A stretch of 64,000 nt of DNA from Hippopus hippopus (GCA_946811185.2 OX328110.1:13310516-13374515), one strand, 5' to 3'; positions 29,934-40,681 are shown, counted from the stretch's first letter. Notes: a model not told the origin generated them from the sequence alone. Numbers and translations: made by a program.

Positions 29934-30040
29934 TGAAGCCAGCTACTGTTTCTTCTGCAGACAGTGTAGATCAATTAGATCTGACTGCACAGAATGTGCA
30001 GTCTGAACTTTTGATCTATGCTGTTTGCTACTGTTACATT
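29934..30040. mobile_element. MITE-B core remnant
   Basis: CAGACAGTGTAGATCAATTA ... AATGTGCAGTCTGAACTTTT, ends lost. Confidence 0.6.
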
Positions 30041-30059
30041 GTATAAATCTGGCCCAAAT

Positions 30060-30138
30060 AACAAAATATAAAAGTTTCACTGAAAATCAAGCACTTGCAG
30101 CCAAGTGTTGGCACCCACATGCTGTACTCTTGTTTTGC
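30060..30138 (+). mobile_element. HINE 3' end, solo
   Basis: TTGCAGCCAAGTGTTGGCAC ... ACTCTTGTTTT matches the end of the element at 27915-28580. Confidence 0.55.
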
Positions 30139-30370
30139 TATGATATTTTTGAAGTCATCTGCAGAAAGTTTTTTTCTTAATTTTACTTTTATCTAAAAGA
30201 TAATTTTTACTATTGAAAACACTTGGCAACTTGTAGACATGAAATCAGGTTCAAATGATTTGGTTTGTCTTAATTCTTTACCAAATGACAAAATTTTGGA
30301 CTCGACCAAATGGAAAGCATTATGCAGACAACAAATTAAATGTAGTGCAAATGATGAATTCTGTCCTTTT

Positions 30371-30526
30371 TAAGGAATGAAGAGAACTTTTTTTGTTTTC
30401 ATGGAGGTATGAAAAAAAAACCTAATCACACTGTATGAAACCGCGAAGCGGTTTCATACAAAAGTGTGATTAGGTTTTTTTTTCATACCTCCATGAAAAC
30501 AAAAAAAAATTCTCTTCATTCCTTAT
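30371..30526. mobile_element. Long perfect foldback (hairpin) element
   Basis: Arms of ~75 bp run from TAAGGAATGAAGAGAA through TCATGGAGGTATGAAAAAAA to TGTATGAAACCGC. They meet at CGCGAAGCG and are mirrored on the other side. It could form an almost uninterrupted hairpin. Confidence 0.88.
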
Positions 30527-31071
30527 AATTCAATATCACAGACAACAAATATGCACTTAAGTTCTACTCTAACTGCTTTTTTTGTAAATCCAACATTGCG
30601 TATTTATTTAAAGTCCATTTCATTGATAATTCTTAGCGCGGTAAATCAGCTCGTTCATGACGTAATAATGACGTAATTCATGACGTCATTATAGTATTGA
30701 ACATTTGCAGATTTAGTCGATTTATTATTAGAAGTAGATCTACAATACGCTAGAATTAAGTTGAAAATAAGATTGTTAGAACCCAGCAAAGTGACAATGA
30801 GTTTTCAGTTCTCTCTTTGAAATTACTGTTGGATTTCTTTTTCGATATTCAGAGAAAATAAATTCAGCTAGCAATTTGAACTTCGGACTCGATATAGATC
30901 TAAAATCAGAAAGAAAAAACATTATGGAATCCCGTATACATGTTTGTTTACATTTTTTTGAATGCAAAAGTAGTTCCGGCACTGCTAATTTTTTTTTTCA
31001 TGGAGCTATGAAAAAAATTTTTCAGCCAATCAGAACTCGCCAATGTTCATGAAAAAAATTAATATTGAATT
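30522..31071. mobile_element. Insert with TTATAATTCAATAT ends
   Basis: TTATAATTCAATAT (30522-30535) is inverted as ATATTGAATTATAA (31058-31071). CATGGAGCTATGAAAAAAAT near 31000 echoes the adjoining foldback arm. The interior, with TGACGTAATAATGACGTAAT, has no coding signal. Confidence 0.55.
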
Positions 31072-31205
31072 ATAAAGGGTAGGAAACATTGTGGGAAAAA
31101 GAAGAAAATGCTGGTTACCAGCATTTTCTCCTTTTCCCATGATGTTTTTAAAAGCCTTTTTTTCAGGTTCATTAAAAGTTTCGATTGTGTGGGAGAGGGT
31201 TGAAT

Positions 31206-31375
31206 AGGTTAGAAAACACTGGGAACAGGAGAAAATGCATTTTTCTTTTGTTCCCACAATATTCTCAAAAGGCTTCTTCCTCTAGGTTTTGTTTAAACTC
31301 TTCCTCGGGTTCATGTTTCAAGTCTCTCACGGGTAGGGTCTTTAATATGTCATTATTCGGTAAAGAATAAAATCC
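31206..31375 (+). mobile_element. MITE-A fragment
   Basis: Shortened core (GGAGAAAATGCATTTTTCTT) and right arm; ends lost. Confidence 0.6.
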
Positions 31376-31540
31376 TGTAATACTCACAGTATTTCTAGTC
31401 CTAATGACTCTTGATACTGTACCATAGAATCTCATCATTCTTAAATGATATTGACAGGTTGTCAGCTTAAGAAAATGGATGGCCAGATTTGGGAAAAGTT
31501 CTGTTTTTTGTATCAGTTAACTTTAAGTAGGATCTTTGTG

Positions 31541-31590
31541 ACTCTTTATCACATGAGAAATTTTAGACTTGTTTGTATTGAAAACTGACT
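31541..31590 (+). mobile_element. MITE-A left-arm fragment
   Basis: ACTCTTTATCACATGAGAAA then TTTTAGACTTG. Confidence 0.5.
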
Positions 31591-31599
31591 GAATGTTTA

Positions 31600-31728
31600 A
31601 GGATTACGACCCCTAACTCATTGGTAAATATTGTGTAACATTGACAATTTTGTAAAGGCTATTTGGCCAATCTTGGCAGCTTCCGTCTTTCAATATGAGA
31701 GTTAGGGGCCCTAGACCTGAAAGTGAAT
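31600..31728. repeat. Inverted repeat, unnamed
   Basis: ACGACCCCTAACTCAT near its left end is mirrored by ATGAGAGTTAGGGGCCCTAG at its right; about 130 bp overall. Confidence 0.55.
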
Positions 31729-31739
31729 AATAATGGATC

Positions 31740-32036
31740 TTGGCTTTCTTTTCTTTATTTTGTATTACAATCACAGTTTACTCAATGTTATTCACTGATA
31801 GTAATCTACAGTTGTGAAGTATAACCTTCAACTAGGCCAAAAGGCTTTCTGAGGATTAATGCAGTCATTGGAACAGGAGCCATATTCCAGTCTCAAAGGT
31901 CAAGGTCACAGCAGATTCAAAGGTAACATTCAGAGAGACATTATGTTTTCACCTTTCCCCCCCCCCCCCCCAAAAAAAAAAACCCACCTGGCTCAGAGTT
32001 TAAACAAATAAGAACTGTTGATGTCACAGTCTAGTA
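31740..32036. other. Intron with a C-then-A homopolymer run
   Basis: C and A tracts at about 31959-31982. A HINE-like scrap (GGTCAAGGTCACAGCAGATT) lies near 31900. Nothing else. Confidence 0.45.
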
Positions 32037-32249
32037 TTAACCCCTATCCTGCTGTACAACTTAAAGAAACTTTCAAGCCACTAGTTAAAACTTGATTTTG
32101 GCTATTTCAAATTTTTTTTTTGGGGGGGGGGGTATCTCCTCATCGGACAGTGTAGATCCAAGATCAGACTGCACATTTTGTGCAGTCTGATCTTGATCTA
32201 CACTGTCCACAGAAGGCCATTGAGTTGCGCTTAGCAGCCTAAGGGTTAA
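32037..32249 (+). mobile_element. MITE-B, complete copy
   Basis: MITE-B is ~210 bp, TTAA at both ends, terminal repeat TTAACCCYTATCCTGCT / AGCAGCCTAAGGGTTAA. Its hairpin core is built on CGGACAGTGTAGATCCAAGA, TCAGACTGCACA and their complement GTGCAGTCTGATCTTGATCT. It shares the TTAACCCTT tip with MITE-A, so one transposase may serve both (inference). Confidence 0.9.
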
Positions 32250-32468
32250 GTGTTTCTGTCTTTTTATCAAGATCTTGGAGGAAAAATCAATGCATTTTGC
32301 TTGATAATTACAGCATAGGAGTTCTAAAATCAGTCTCTGATTGTCTCCAGCTTGATTCTTTGTAGTGCAGTTTTGTACTTTATAACAAGGAATTGTTCTG
32401 ACATTAGAGGATACTATTTCTGTCATCTTCTATCTTTAAAAGGGCTTTCACCTTACATACCAGTTTCC

Positions 32469-32690
32469 TTAACTCTTTCCATACCATAGACAACACCAGA
32501 AGCTTTTGTGGACAGTATAGATCAAGATCAGACTGCACAGAACGTGCAGTCTGATCTCTGATCTATGCTGCCCACTGCTTTATTCAAGATTATGAACAAA
32601 CTGTCTAGTGATCTTCTAGCAAAACTGTATTTGTAGCCATTGAGAAAATGCAATTTATTTATTCAGTAGTGAAGGAGTTAGTTTCCTGCA
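32469..32690 (+). mobile_element. MITE-B copy
   Basis: TTAACTCTTTCCATACC end, core AAGATCAGACTGCACAGAAC, right end GAAGGAGTTA. Confidence 0.84.
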
Positions 32691-32727
32691 AACACTTTGG
32701 GTTGACTTGTTACTGTACAAATACGAC

Positions 32728-32921
32728 TTAACCATGAAGCAACAAATAAACCAAGCGGACATTTTCAGTCTAGAATAATAGACCCAGATAATTGAGATTC
32801 CATGGTTGCTTGTGTCTGTAGTATCTCAGCAAAGCGGACAGTGTAGATCAAATACCAGATTGCAGGTTTTGTGGCAATAAAAGCAAAGTTCTATGGTTGT
32901 GAAAGACACTTTAATGGTTAT
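32728..32921 (+). mobile_element. MITE-B copy (B2 subtype)
   Basis: TTAACCATGAAGCAACAAAT, arm GACATTTTCAGTCTAGAATA; half of the core deleted; right end CACTTTAATGGTTA. Confidence 0.76.
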
Positions 32922-33850
32922 TATGTCTCTTCCCCCCCCCCCCCCCCCCCCCCCCCGTCAGGGTCGGGAGACATATTGTTTTTCCCCGTGTGTCTGTTTG
33001 TCTGCCCCCCCGTCAGGGTCGGGAGACATATTGTTTTTCCCGTGTGTCTGCTGTTTGTCTGTCCGTCCGTCCATCTGTCTGTCCGTCACAAATCGTGTCC
33101 GCTGTATAACTCGATAACCTTTTAAAATATTTTGATAAAACTTCACATATTTGTAAAGCACCATGAGACGAAGTATCATGCACAAGAATCATAACTCTGG
33201 CTTGTATATTTTTCGAGTTATTTCCCTTTGATTATTTTCCTTCATAAATCGTGTCCGCTCTATAACTTGAAAACCTTTTCAAATATTTTGATAAAACTTC
33301 ACACATTTGTAAAGCACCATGAGACGAACTGTCATGCACAAGAACCATAACTCTGGCTTGTATATTTTTTGAGTTATTTCCCTTTGATTATTTTCCATCA
33401 CAAATCATGTCAGCTCTGTAACTCGAAAACCTTTTAAGATATTTTGATAAAACTTCACACATTTGTAAAGCACCATGAGACGAACTGTCATGCACAAGAA
33501 CCATAACTCTGGTTTGTATATTTTTCGAGTTATTTCCCTTTGATTATTTTCCTTCACAAATTATGTCCACTCTATAACTTGAAAACCTTTTAAGATATTT
33601 TGATAAAACTTCACACATTTGTAAAGCACCATGAGATGAAGTGTCATGCACAAGAACCATAACTCTGGCATGTATATTTTTCGAGTTATTTCCCTTTGAT
33701 TATTTTCCTTACTCATTTTATGTACAATTTCGTGTCCGCATTATAACTCAAAAACCGTTAGAGAAAAATGACCATTATTTCAGTTAGAAATTGCCTTGGT
33801 GACATATCAATCCTTCTGACACCAAAAAGGGGGAGACATCTGTTTTTTTG
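32922..33850 (+). mobile_element. HINE/pearl-like element with 156-bp tandem core
   Basis: Starts TATGTCTC and a 25-C run. Two ~50-bp units follow (GTCAGGGTCGGGAGACATAT), then a GTCCGTCCGTCC tract. Four 156-bp units begin at 33095, 33251, 33407 and 33563 at GTGTCCGCTCTATAACT-like sequence. It closes near GGGGGAGACAT, the inverse of its start. Open frames here (proline-rich and VCLSVCPSV-like) are repeat translations. Confidence 0.78.
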
Positions 33851-33859
33851 TAGAAAAAC

Positions 33860-34222
33860 AAGTTCTAGTTTTGCTCCTGAAGTCAAAATCTTTGGAAAAG
33901 ATTGTGGGAAAAGAATGTGCACTGCAGTCAAAATGTTTTGAAAAGAAGCAATTATATTTTTCTTCCTTTCAAATATTGTCTTTTTCATAATATCTAAAAG
34001 CTTTTAGTAGGTCTATAGTAGCATTGTTGTAAGGGGCAATGAAATCAGCTTTAGTTGCATGTTTGGACAGTGTCAGTCAAGGTCAGACAACACAGAATGT
34101 CTTGAATCTATACTGTCTGGTACATTATTACATATTCTAGCCAAAATTATGATGAAATAGCAGTATGTTAGCTGGTTTTCCTAGTTGACAAGGTCCATTT
34201 CACAATTTCTGTGCTGGAAGAA
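33860..34222. other. Intron, scraps of MITE-A and MITE-B
   Basis: GGAAAAGATTGTGGGAAAAG near 33894 and GACAGTGTCAGTCAAGGTCA near 34069 are decayed cores; nothing else. Confidence 0.4.
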
Positions 34223-34454
34223 TTAACTCTTTCCCATACGGCAAAATTTTGGACTGGACCAAATTGAAAGCATTTGCAGAGGACACATTAGATGTTGCGA
34301 AAAATAACAACTTCTGTCTTTGATAGGGTAGAAAAAATGGTGGGAAAAAGGAGAAAATGCTGGTTACCAGCATTTTCTCCTTTTCCCACCATGTTTTCAG
34401 AAGGCCTACCTCTCAGGGTCATTAAAACTCGGGATTGTGTGTTAAAGGAGTTAA
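34223..34454 (+). mobile_element. MITE-A copy
   Basis: Full length; core AAAATGGTGGGAAAAAGGAG with compensating change in the other arm (CCCACCATGTTTTC). Confidence 0.9.
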
Positions 34455-34489
34455 AGACAATTCAGAAAAGAGTGATCGCCATTTCCATA

Positions 34490-34706
34490 TTAACCCTTAG
34501 GATGCTAAGGGCAACTCACTGACCTTTTGCGGACAGTGTAGATCAAGATCAGACTGCACAGAACGTGCAGTCTGATCTTTGATCTACACTGTCCAATGAG
34601 GAGATGTCTTTCCCCCCCCCGAAAATACCTTTGAAATAGAAAAATTTGGATTTTTAATGTTGGCTTGAAAGTTACATTTGAATTTATTTAGTAGGATAGG
34701 GGTTAA
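34490..34706 (-). mobile_element. MITE-B, complete copy
   Basis: TTAACCCTTAGGATGCTAAG to AGGATAGGGGTTAA, with a perfect hairpin core. Confidence 0.88.
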
Positions 34707-35043
34707 ATTGTACTGGTAGTGTAGGGAAGGCAAAGAGATTCTAAATATGAGTAAGGGCTTTGAGATCAACAAAAACATTAAAGTGAAGAACTGCATTTCT
34801 CATTTTTTCTCTTGAAGCAATTTTTGAGATTGACATCTATGTATTCATTATTATCTTTGGAAGGAACAGGTCCCAGACTGTCCAAACAGCTCAATTATTG
34901 CTTTGTTTCATCTTTGTATTGTTGGAAATTTCCTCCCTGTGCTATTGTTACAATAGACAGACATGTTCCTTTGTGGCCAAGAATAATTGTTCCATTATTA
35001 TTGTGGCCAAACACCATTGTTGTTGTAGACAGACATGTCTCTG
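34707..35043. repeat. Intron with short direct repeats
   Basis: TAGACAGACATGTTCCTTTG and TAGACAGACATGTCTCTGTG, each followed by TGGCCAA, lie ~72 bases apart (34957 and 35027). Confidence 0.5.
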
Positions 35044-35057
35044 TGTGGCCAAGCAAT

Positions 35058-35261
35058 TGATTGATTGAATTTGTGTTTATGATCATTGCTAGCCATTGCC
35101 CATATAGGCATAAAGTAGTTTTATTTATAGGGGGTAGTGCAAGATACAAGACAAAACCCATCCTAAGTTAGAACTGGTTCTTTAATGTGCTCGGCATTGT
35201 CATACAGGACCTCATTTTAATGTCTCATCCAAGAGACTATTAGTAATTTTAGATGGCCAAC
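35058..35261 (-). mobile_element. SINE-3, 5'-truncated
   Basis: Tail GATTGATTGAATTTGTGTTT and body CAAAACCCATCCTAAGTTAG, CATACAGGACCTCATTTTAA match SINE-3 at 42388-42686, but the tRNA head is absent. Perfect 14-bp duplications TGTGGCCAAGCAAT lie at 35044-35057 and 35262-35275. Confidence 0.88.
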
Positions 35262-35432
35262 TGTGGCCAAGCAATCAACAGCTGGCTCTTTCTTGAAGGA
35301 CATCATTGTTTTTTACAACTTTTTGTAAGTTTTCAGTATGGTACTGGTCTAGGGGCAATATGCAGTGTTTGTCAGATCACTATAGATCAAGATTAAACGG
35401 AAAGTTAATTCTTTGGTACATCCTTGTGTTGT

Positions 35433-35653
35433 TTAACCTTTTAGCACACAATCCTGAGTTTTAACGACTCTGAGGAGTTCTAAGCCTTTTTTAAAACGTT
35501 GTTGGAAAAGGAGAAAATGCTGGTAACCAGCATTTTCCCTTTTTCCCACGATGTTTTCTACCCTAACAAAGATAAATTACATCATTTGAGCCACATTTAA
35601 ATTGTCATCTGCAAATCTGGACAAGTCAGTTTTTGTTGTGTGGTAGACTTTAA
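35433..35653 (-). mobile_element. MITE-A copy
   Basis: Full length with TTAA ends and a small deletion in the right arm. Confidence 0.88.
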
Positions 35654-35715
35654 GAAATTCTCAAGCACCACTGTTGCAGGAAGCAGATATATTGCTGTGT
35701 GGCCAAGTGCTTTAA

Positions 35716-36039
35716 TCTGAGCCTTGGTAGTCGGTAACGCACAGGACTTGAGAACAGGGGGTCATGGGTTCAATCCTTGACTTGGCCAAATTCTTTCCGA
35801 GGATTGATGATAGTCAGTGTGACGGGATTCATTCCTTTCGAACCGCTGACCATCGTTTTGATGATGGTTATGTGGGAAAGCAGCCAGTGGCTTGGAAAGA
35901 AAATTGTGCGGAAACTCCAGGAAAGCATGGATTGGTGCACTTGCCGCCGCGTTATAAGTGAAATAATGTTGATAGCGGCGTTAAACACCATACAATCAAT
36001 CAATCAATTAATCAATCAATCAATCAATCAATCAATCAA
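35716..36039 (+). mobile_element. SINE-1 copy with (CAAT)n tail
   Basis: Head GCCTTGGTAGTCGGTAACGC (A box worn), B-box-like GGGTTCAATCC, full body and a ~45-base AATC-repeat tail. Perfect 13-bp duplications CCAAGTGCTTTAA lie at 35703-35715 and 36040-36052. Confidence 0.92.
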
Positions 36040-36109
36040 CCAAGTGCTTTAAATTTGGTTCAGTTTTTCTAGTACATTAATTGTGAATAACTGTTAATTA
36101 TTACTATTT

Positions 36110-36234
36110 CGTTCCCCATGCTGTTTTTTACCCTGTCAGAGATCAATCCAATCTCTTGAGCCATATATAATTTGTTGTCTGCAATGGTTTCAATGGTGAC
36201 AAATCCAAACTTTTGTCTTATGGTAAAGAGTTAA
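36110..36234 (-). mobile_element. MITE-A right half
   Basis: Outer arm TTGTTGTCTGCAATGGTTTC to GGTAAAGAGTTAA; shares its TTAA with the next copy. Confidence 0.75.
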
Positions 36235-36455
36235 TCCTTTATCACAGAATCCAGAATTTTTACCTGATGGAGAAAGCTTTTGAAAACATCATGGGAAAAG
36301 GAGAAAATGCTGGTTTCCAGCATTTTCTCCTTTTCTCACTATGTTTTCGACCCTGTCACAGACAAATCTCATGAACTAAGGCACATTTGATTTTATCATC
36401 TGCAAATGCTTTCATTGAAGTAGACTTCAGAATATTTTGTGTGGTAAAAAGTTAA
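36231..36455 (-). mobile_element. MITE-A copy
   Basis: Full length, intact core (GGTTTCCAGC centre), TTAA both ends. Confidence 0.88.
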
Positions 36456-36679
36456 TGGGCTATCTAGTGTTGTCACATGATATCATTTGGCTGAATTTTA
36501 TTGGCACAATCAGCATCATTTTGTGCAATGAAAAATGATCCAGATATTATTGATGAAAACAAAATGGCATTGGTGTCTATTTCCTCTGCCACAACTGAAA
36601 AAACTTGGTAAGTGTGCCAAATTTACCAGAGACTGATTCAATTATCACTCCAAAATGTCAGAAATTTTGTGTTTTATCC

Positions 36680-37085
36680 TGATATCAAATAACCCTATTT
36701 TTACAATTGGGAAAAAAAGGCTTTTGAAAATATCTGGCTAAAAGAGAAAATGCTGGTAACCATTATCCCTTTAAGTCTTTACCAAACAATCCCCAGTTTT
36801 AACGACCATAGGAAAGGAGGCTTTGGAAAACACTGTGGGAAAAGGAGAAAATGCTGATAACCAGCATTTTCTCCTTTTTCCACAATGTTTTCTACTCCCA
36901 TCAAAAACAAATTCCTTCATTTGCGCCATATTTAAATTGTTGTCTGCAAAAGCTTTGAATATAGACAAGTCCAAAATTTTGTCGGTTGGTAAAGAGTTAA
37001 AGATGAATCCTTTTGTTTCAGCCATATTTTTTGTGATATTTACAAACACTTTCAAATAGGACTGGTCTAAACTTTTGTAGTTAGT
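36680..37085 (-). mobile_element. MITE-A copy split by MITE-A
   Basis: Left arm and half core to GGTAACCATTATCCCTTTAA; right arm resumes at 37001 (TTTCAGCCATATTTTTTGTG) and ends near CTAAACTTTTGTAG. Confidence 0.75.
36771..37000 (-). mobile_element. MITE-A copy nested in MITE-A
   Basis: Complete, TTAA both ends, intact core. Confidence 0.9.
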
Positions 37086-37196
37086 GGATGTGAACAAAAC
37101 TAGTAAATTGATAGATGGTTGTCTAAAATATGTCTTTTTTTAAGAATCTGACATAGACAGAAATCCTCAGCTGACAGCAGTTTGTCTATGGTCACA

Positions 37197-37665
37197 CTGA
37201 CTTTGATTTTTGACCCTGCAATAGGTAGCCCAGTTGCCTTGATATGGTGGCCGTACAGGGCAGACACGGCCGAACGCAAATCGTGACATGTAGAAGTAAA
37301 AACAGATTGGCGCTATGTTTTCTTTTCATACAATTAAGGGTTCTGCATTTTGATTGCTTAAGGCATTACATCAAAGCCAAAACTTTGGCTGAGGTCGGAC
37401 CTGATTGGATATACCGTCTACATGATCACGCTGACTTTAATTTTTGACCCTGCAATAGGTAGCCCAGTTGCCTTGATATGGTGGCCGTACAGGGCAGACA
37501 CGGACGAAAGCAAATGGTAACATGTAGAAGTAAAAACAGATTGGCACTATGTGTTCTTTTCATACAATTAAGTGTTCTGCAGTTTGATTACTTATCGCAT
37601 CACATCAAAGCAAAAACTTTAGCTGAGCTCGGACCCGATTGGATATATGTTTGTTATAATGGAAG
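37197..37665 (+). repeat. 2 x 234-bp tandem repeat
   Basis: GACCCTGCAATAGGTAGCCC occurs at 37212 and 37446, followed by GATATGGTGGCCGTACAGGG in both. Units are ~90% identical by eye. Each gives a parallel open frame (MVAVQGRHGRTQIVTCRSKN-like), which looks like repeat translation. Confidence 0.88.
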
Positions 37666-37739
37666 TTGGTGCTGAGATGGCTGAAAACACTAGAAGTCCC
37701 TCTATTTCAAAATTTTTGCGACAATTTTTTCATGTACTA

Positions 37740-37972
37740 TTAACTCTATAACAACAACATACCTGTAGAATGGTCTTAATTGCAATTAAGTGTTTGGAGA
37801 TGACAAATAACATTTGGCTCATATTAATGGATTTGTTTCTGAAAGATTAGAAAACATTGTGGGAAAAGGAGAAAATGCTGGTTACCAGCATTTTCTCCTT
37901 TTCCCACAGTGTTCTCAAAAGTCTTATCTTCCAGTGTATTCAAAATTTTGGGTTGTGTGGTAAAGGATTTAG
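37740..37972 (+). mobile_element. MITE-A copy
   Basis: Decayed left arm, perfect core, right end GTGTGGTAAAGGATTTA. Confidence 0.87.
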
Positions 37973-37974
37973 CG

Positions 37975-38888
37975 TAAATTGATGTTGATTATTCATATTT
38001 TTCAAGGATTGTTGTCAAAGTTGGTCCTGAAAGTTTGTTCCAAGCGGTATTGTTTTGACTTCATTGAATTCAAAGAGTGTGTTGAGGCCTATCTTTGTCT
38101 CACTTGGCACATAATACTTCTCCATTAGGGCTGCTAATAGAAGAGACAACCCAACAATAGTCTGAAAATTGCTACATTAAGCTGGGCTTGAGAGTACCTG
38201 ATCTAATTACCTCTGATCTCCTTGCTGACAACAAGACATAAATCACGTCTGAATTTATTTCTCCTCTCCATTTCAAAACTGAAATCCTCAATTATCCCTT
38301 AAGTCAAACCCTTGCAGGCAATAAAATCTCTTGCATTTGAAATTTTTACCTTGCATAAGATCGCTGTTGAAAAATTTGTAGCACAGAATGGAATTTCTCC
38401 TACTAAGCAATTTGCTCTTTTGCTACAATGCTTTCATATGCTTCAAAAATTAATGGAGAGTGGTCAGCTACAAATATGTTTTATGAGGTCTCTGTCAATA
38501 ATAATGTACTTAAGAAATAAAACATTTTTCCGACGGAAAAACATCTTAAGTTTGTAGGTAGAAATAAAAAGCTGTGGTTGTGTCTACGTTCAGTGGTACA
38601 AAATATGTTGGTTTTTTTTTCATTTTACAAATTGATTTTACAGAAAAATGAATGAACAATCAAATTATGTCATTTTAAAAGGACAAACAATTCAAAGATT
38701 TCGAAGATTTGAAATCCATATAATTTTCTGTCATTAACAAATATGAAAGTGCTGTATTTACTTGCATGAAGTATAATGAAATCATATAACGAAATAGTAC
38801 CAAAATGCCATATAGCTTTTGTCATCTCACTAAATTACTGTAAATTAATAGAGTATCTCACATTTCCCTGCTATTAACTAAATTTTAT
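37975..38888. other. Intron, no firm feature
   Basis: About 900 bases of AT-rich sequence. A vague MITE-A echo (TTTGCTACAATGCTTTCATA) lies near 38420; no exon signal found. Confidence 0.45.
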
Positions 38889-38890
38889 GT

Positions 38891-39118
38891 TTAACTCTTC
38901 ATTATACAATCCCAAGTTTTAACGATCCTGAGGAAATAGCCTTTTGAAAACTTTGAGGGAAAAGGAGAAAATGCTGGTTACCAGCATTTTCTCCTTTCCC
39001 ACAAGGTTTTCCAAATGTATGTTGACAATTACCGTCATATCAGCTACACCTTATTTGTCGTCTGCAAATGCTTTCAATTTTGACTGATATATAATTTTAT
39101 CGTTTGGTAAAGAGTTAA
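38891..39118 (-). mobile_element. MITE-A copy
   Basis: Full length, TTAA both ends, core intact on the left arm. Confidence 0.89.
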
Positions 39119-39389
39119 AAATGTGAAGTAAAAATTGTTTGAAAATCACAGAAAACCAATTGATTAAAAATGTTAGTGAAAACATAATGGCCAAAAATAT
39201 TCTATCATAAAAAAAAACCTTATTACTAGAAATAACTATATGTAGTTTTGTGCTTTACATTTGGCTTACCAAAAAGTGAAAGCATAATACAATAGCCACA
39301 AATGACAGTTTTCATCTGGATAAATGATGGTTGAAATATTATTGAATTGAAACACAATACAATATAAGATTTATTGGCAAAACTAATTT

Positions 39390-39560
39390 GGGAGAGAGGC
39401 TTTACGAGTATCATTTGAAATGGCAGACTGGCTAGATATTAACATCAAAAATATATTGGTTGGGAGACATGGCGTCACTTATAGATATTTCCAGTAATCC
39501 TAAGTGATCATAAAGAATTGTATTTTTGTAGATCAATAATTTCCCAGTGTTCATAGAAGG
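39390..39560 (+). repeat. Unnamed dispersed repeat, copy 1
   Basis: GGCAGACTGGCTAGATATTA and ACATGGCGTCACTTATAGAT recur at 41740-41850. No ends defined. Confidence 0.5.
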
Positions 39561-39614
39561 GGTTAGTTTGTTTGATTAGCTTGTTTTCATCATCAAGTCA
39601 CCAGTATATCACAT

Positions 39615-39680
39615 TGCAGACAGGGCACCTATTCATGCATTCCTGGAGTTTCTTCAATCAGTTCATTGTACAAGACTGTT
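39615..39680 (-). mobile_element. SINE-1 fragment
   Basis: GGGCACCTATTCATGCATTC then CTGGAGTTTCTT, reverse strand body. Confidence 0.5.
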
Positions 39681-39716
39681 TTCGATTTTATGGCACAGGA
39701 TTATTTGATTTGTAGG

Positions 39717-40101
39717 TTAACTCTTTACCAGCATTTTCTTCTTTTTCCACAATATTTTCTACCCTAGGCTTAAAAAAAAATAGCTGTGTTTAGGGTTTCC
39801 CGACCCTGCCTAGAAAATGCTGCCGACCCTAAACTTTTTACCCTACGGTTTAAAAAAAAATTTTTTTTTCAGGTGTGATTTCAGTACATAGTCCATGTAA
39901 AAAAAATTCTGAAAAAAAAAAAATAAAGAAATCCCTACCGACCCTACCTACAGCATCTCGGACCGAAACCCTAAACACTGATATTTTTTTATTAGGCCCT
40001 ATCAAAGACAAATTTTATCATTTGAGCCACATTTAAATTGTCGTCTGCATATGCTTTCAATTTGTACCAGTGAAAAGTTTTGTCGCTTGGTAAAGAGTTA
40101 A
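39717..40101 (-). mobile_element. MITE-A copy interrupted by MITE-I
   Basis: TTAACTCTTTACCAGCATTT: the left arm is deleted to the core. Right arm splits at CCCTA around MITE-I and ends GGTAAAGAGTTAA. Confidence 0.84.
39767..39996. mobile_element. MITE-I inside MITE-A
   Basis: A 230-bp insert with inverted ends TAGCTGTGTTTAGGGTTTC / GAAACCCTAAACACTGATAT and internal CCGACCCTA repeats. It is flanked by CCCTA duplications (39762-39766, 39997-40001). Confidence 0.85.
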
Positions 40102-40136
40102 CAACTGTGACAGATATACAGACTCAAAAGTAGTGA

Positions 40137-40350
40137 AGGATAGGGCACCCTAATGGGATTCTTGTAACATCGCCTTTAATCCCCGAAAAGACGTACGGAT
40201 TCGGCCAAGACTTGGGTAATCCGTAATCGATTGGCCGTTACATGCTGGTTCCCCGCATCGATAAGGGATTACCCGAGTCTTAACTGAATCAGTACGATTT
40301 TGGCGAGGAATGGTGATGTTACACGAATGCCATTAGGGTGCCCTATCCTT
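40137..40350. mobile_element. MITE-J copy 1
   Basis: Inverted ends AAGGATAGGGCACCCTAATG / CATTAGGGTGCCCTATCCTT; arms continue through GTAACATCGCC and GACTTGGGTAATCC. A related copy is at 50694-50910. Confidence 0.88.
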
Positions 40351-40439
40351 AAAAGTAACTACTAGTATGTTTTTTGTATGGTTTTTAATTCAGCCAATAT
40401 TCAGTTTCTTAAAAGTAGCTATTGCAACTATGTTAACAT

Positions 40440-40545
40440 TTATCGAGTTAATTTTCCATACTTTGCACAGCACTCCTTTTCCAAACCACTTGTGGCTAAC
40501 CCACGTAACACTTACTGTATCTAAACAGTGTTCAACAGTAAGAGA
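40440..40545 (-). mobile_element. SINE-1 fragment
   Basis: CATACTTTGCACAGCACTCC and CCAAACCACTTGTGGCT, reverse strand. Confidence 0.5.
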
Positions 40546-40681
40546 TTGATTGATTGAGTGAATGGTGTTTCACGCTGCTTTCAGTGTTATTTCAATCATA
40601 TCATGGAGACAGCTCACTTAATATTCATTTATTTCTGGGTTTCACCAGTACTTGGCTAGGGTTCTGACTTGTCTTGCCCAA
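40546..40681 (-). mobile_element. SINE-2 3' part
   Basis: Tail GATTGATTGAGTGAATGGTG, body CTGGGTTTCACCAGTACTTG, cut at CTTGCCCAAG by element K. Confidence 0.7.

Larger units (their letters stand above)
30270..31204 (+). mobile_element. MITE-A copy interrupted by foldback element
   Basis: Left TIR and arm to AATTCTGTCC; ~700 bp of inserted DNA; then GGGTAGGAAACATTGTGGGA with the core and right arm. Confidence 0.83.

Noticed and set aside
32871..33125. Proline-rich frame with VCLSVCPSV repeats
   Set aside because: Produced by a 25-C run and tandem units of a HINE element.
33095..33720. CRISPR-like or satellite array
   Set aside because: 156-bp units without spacers, inside an element with defined ends; not a CRISPR and not a free satellite.
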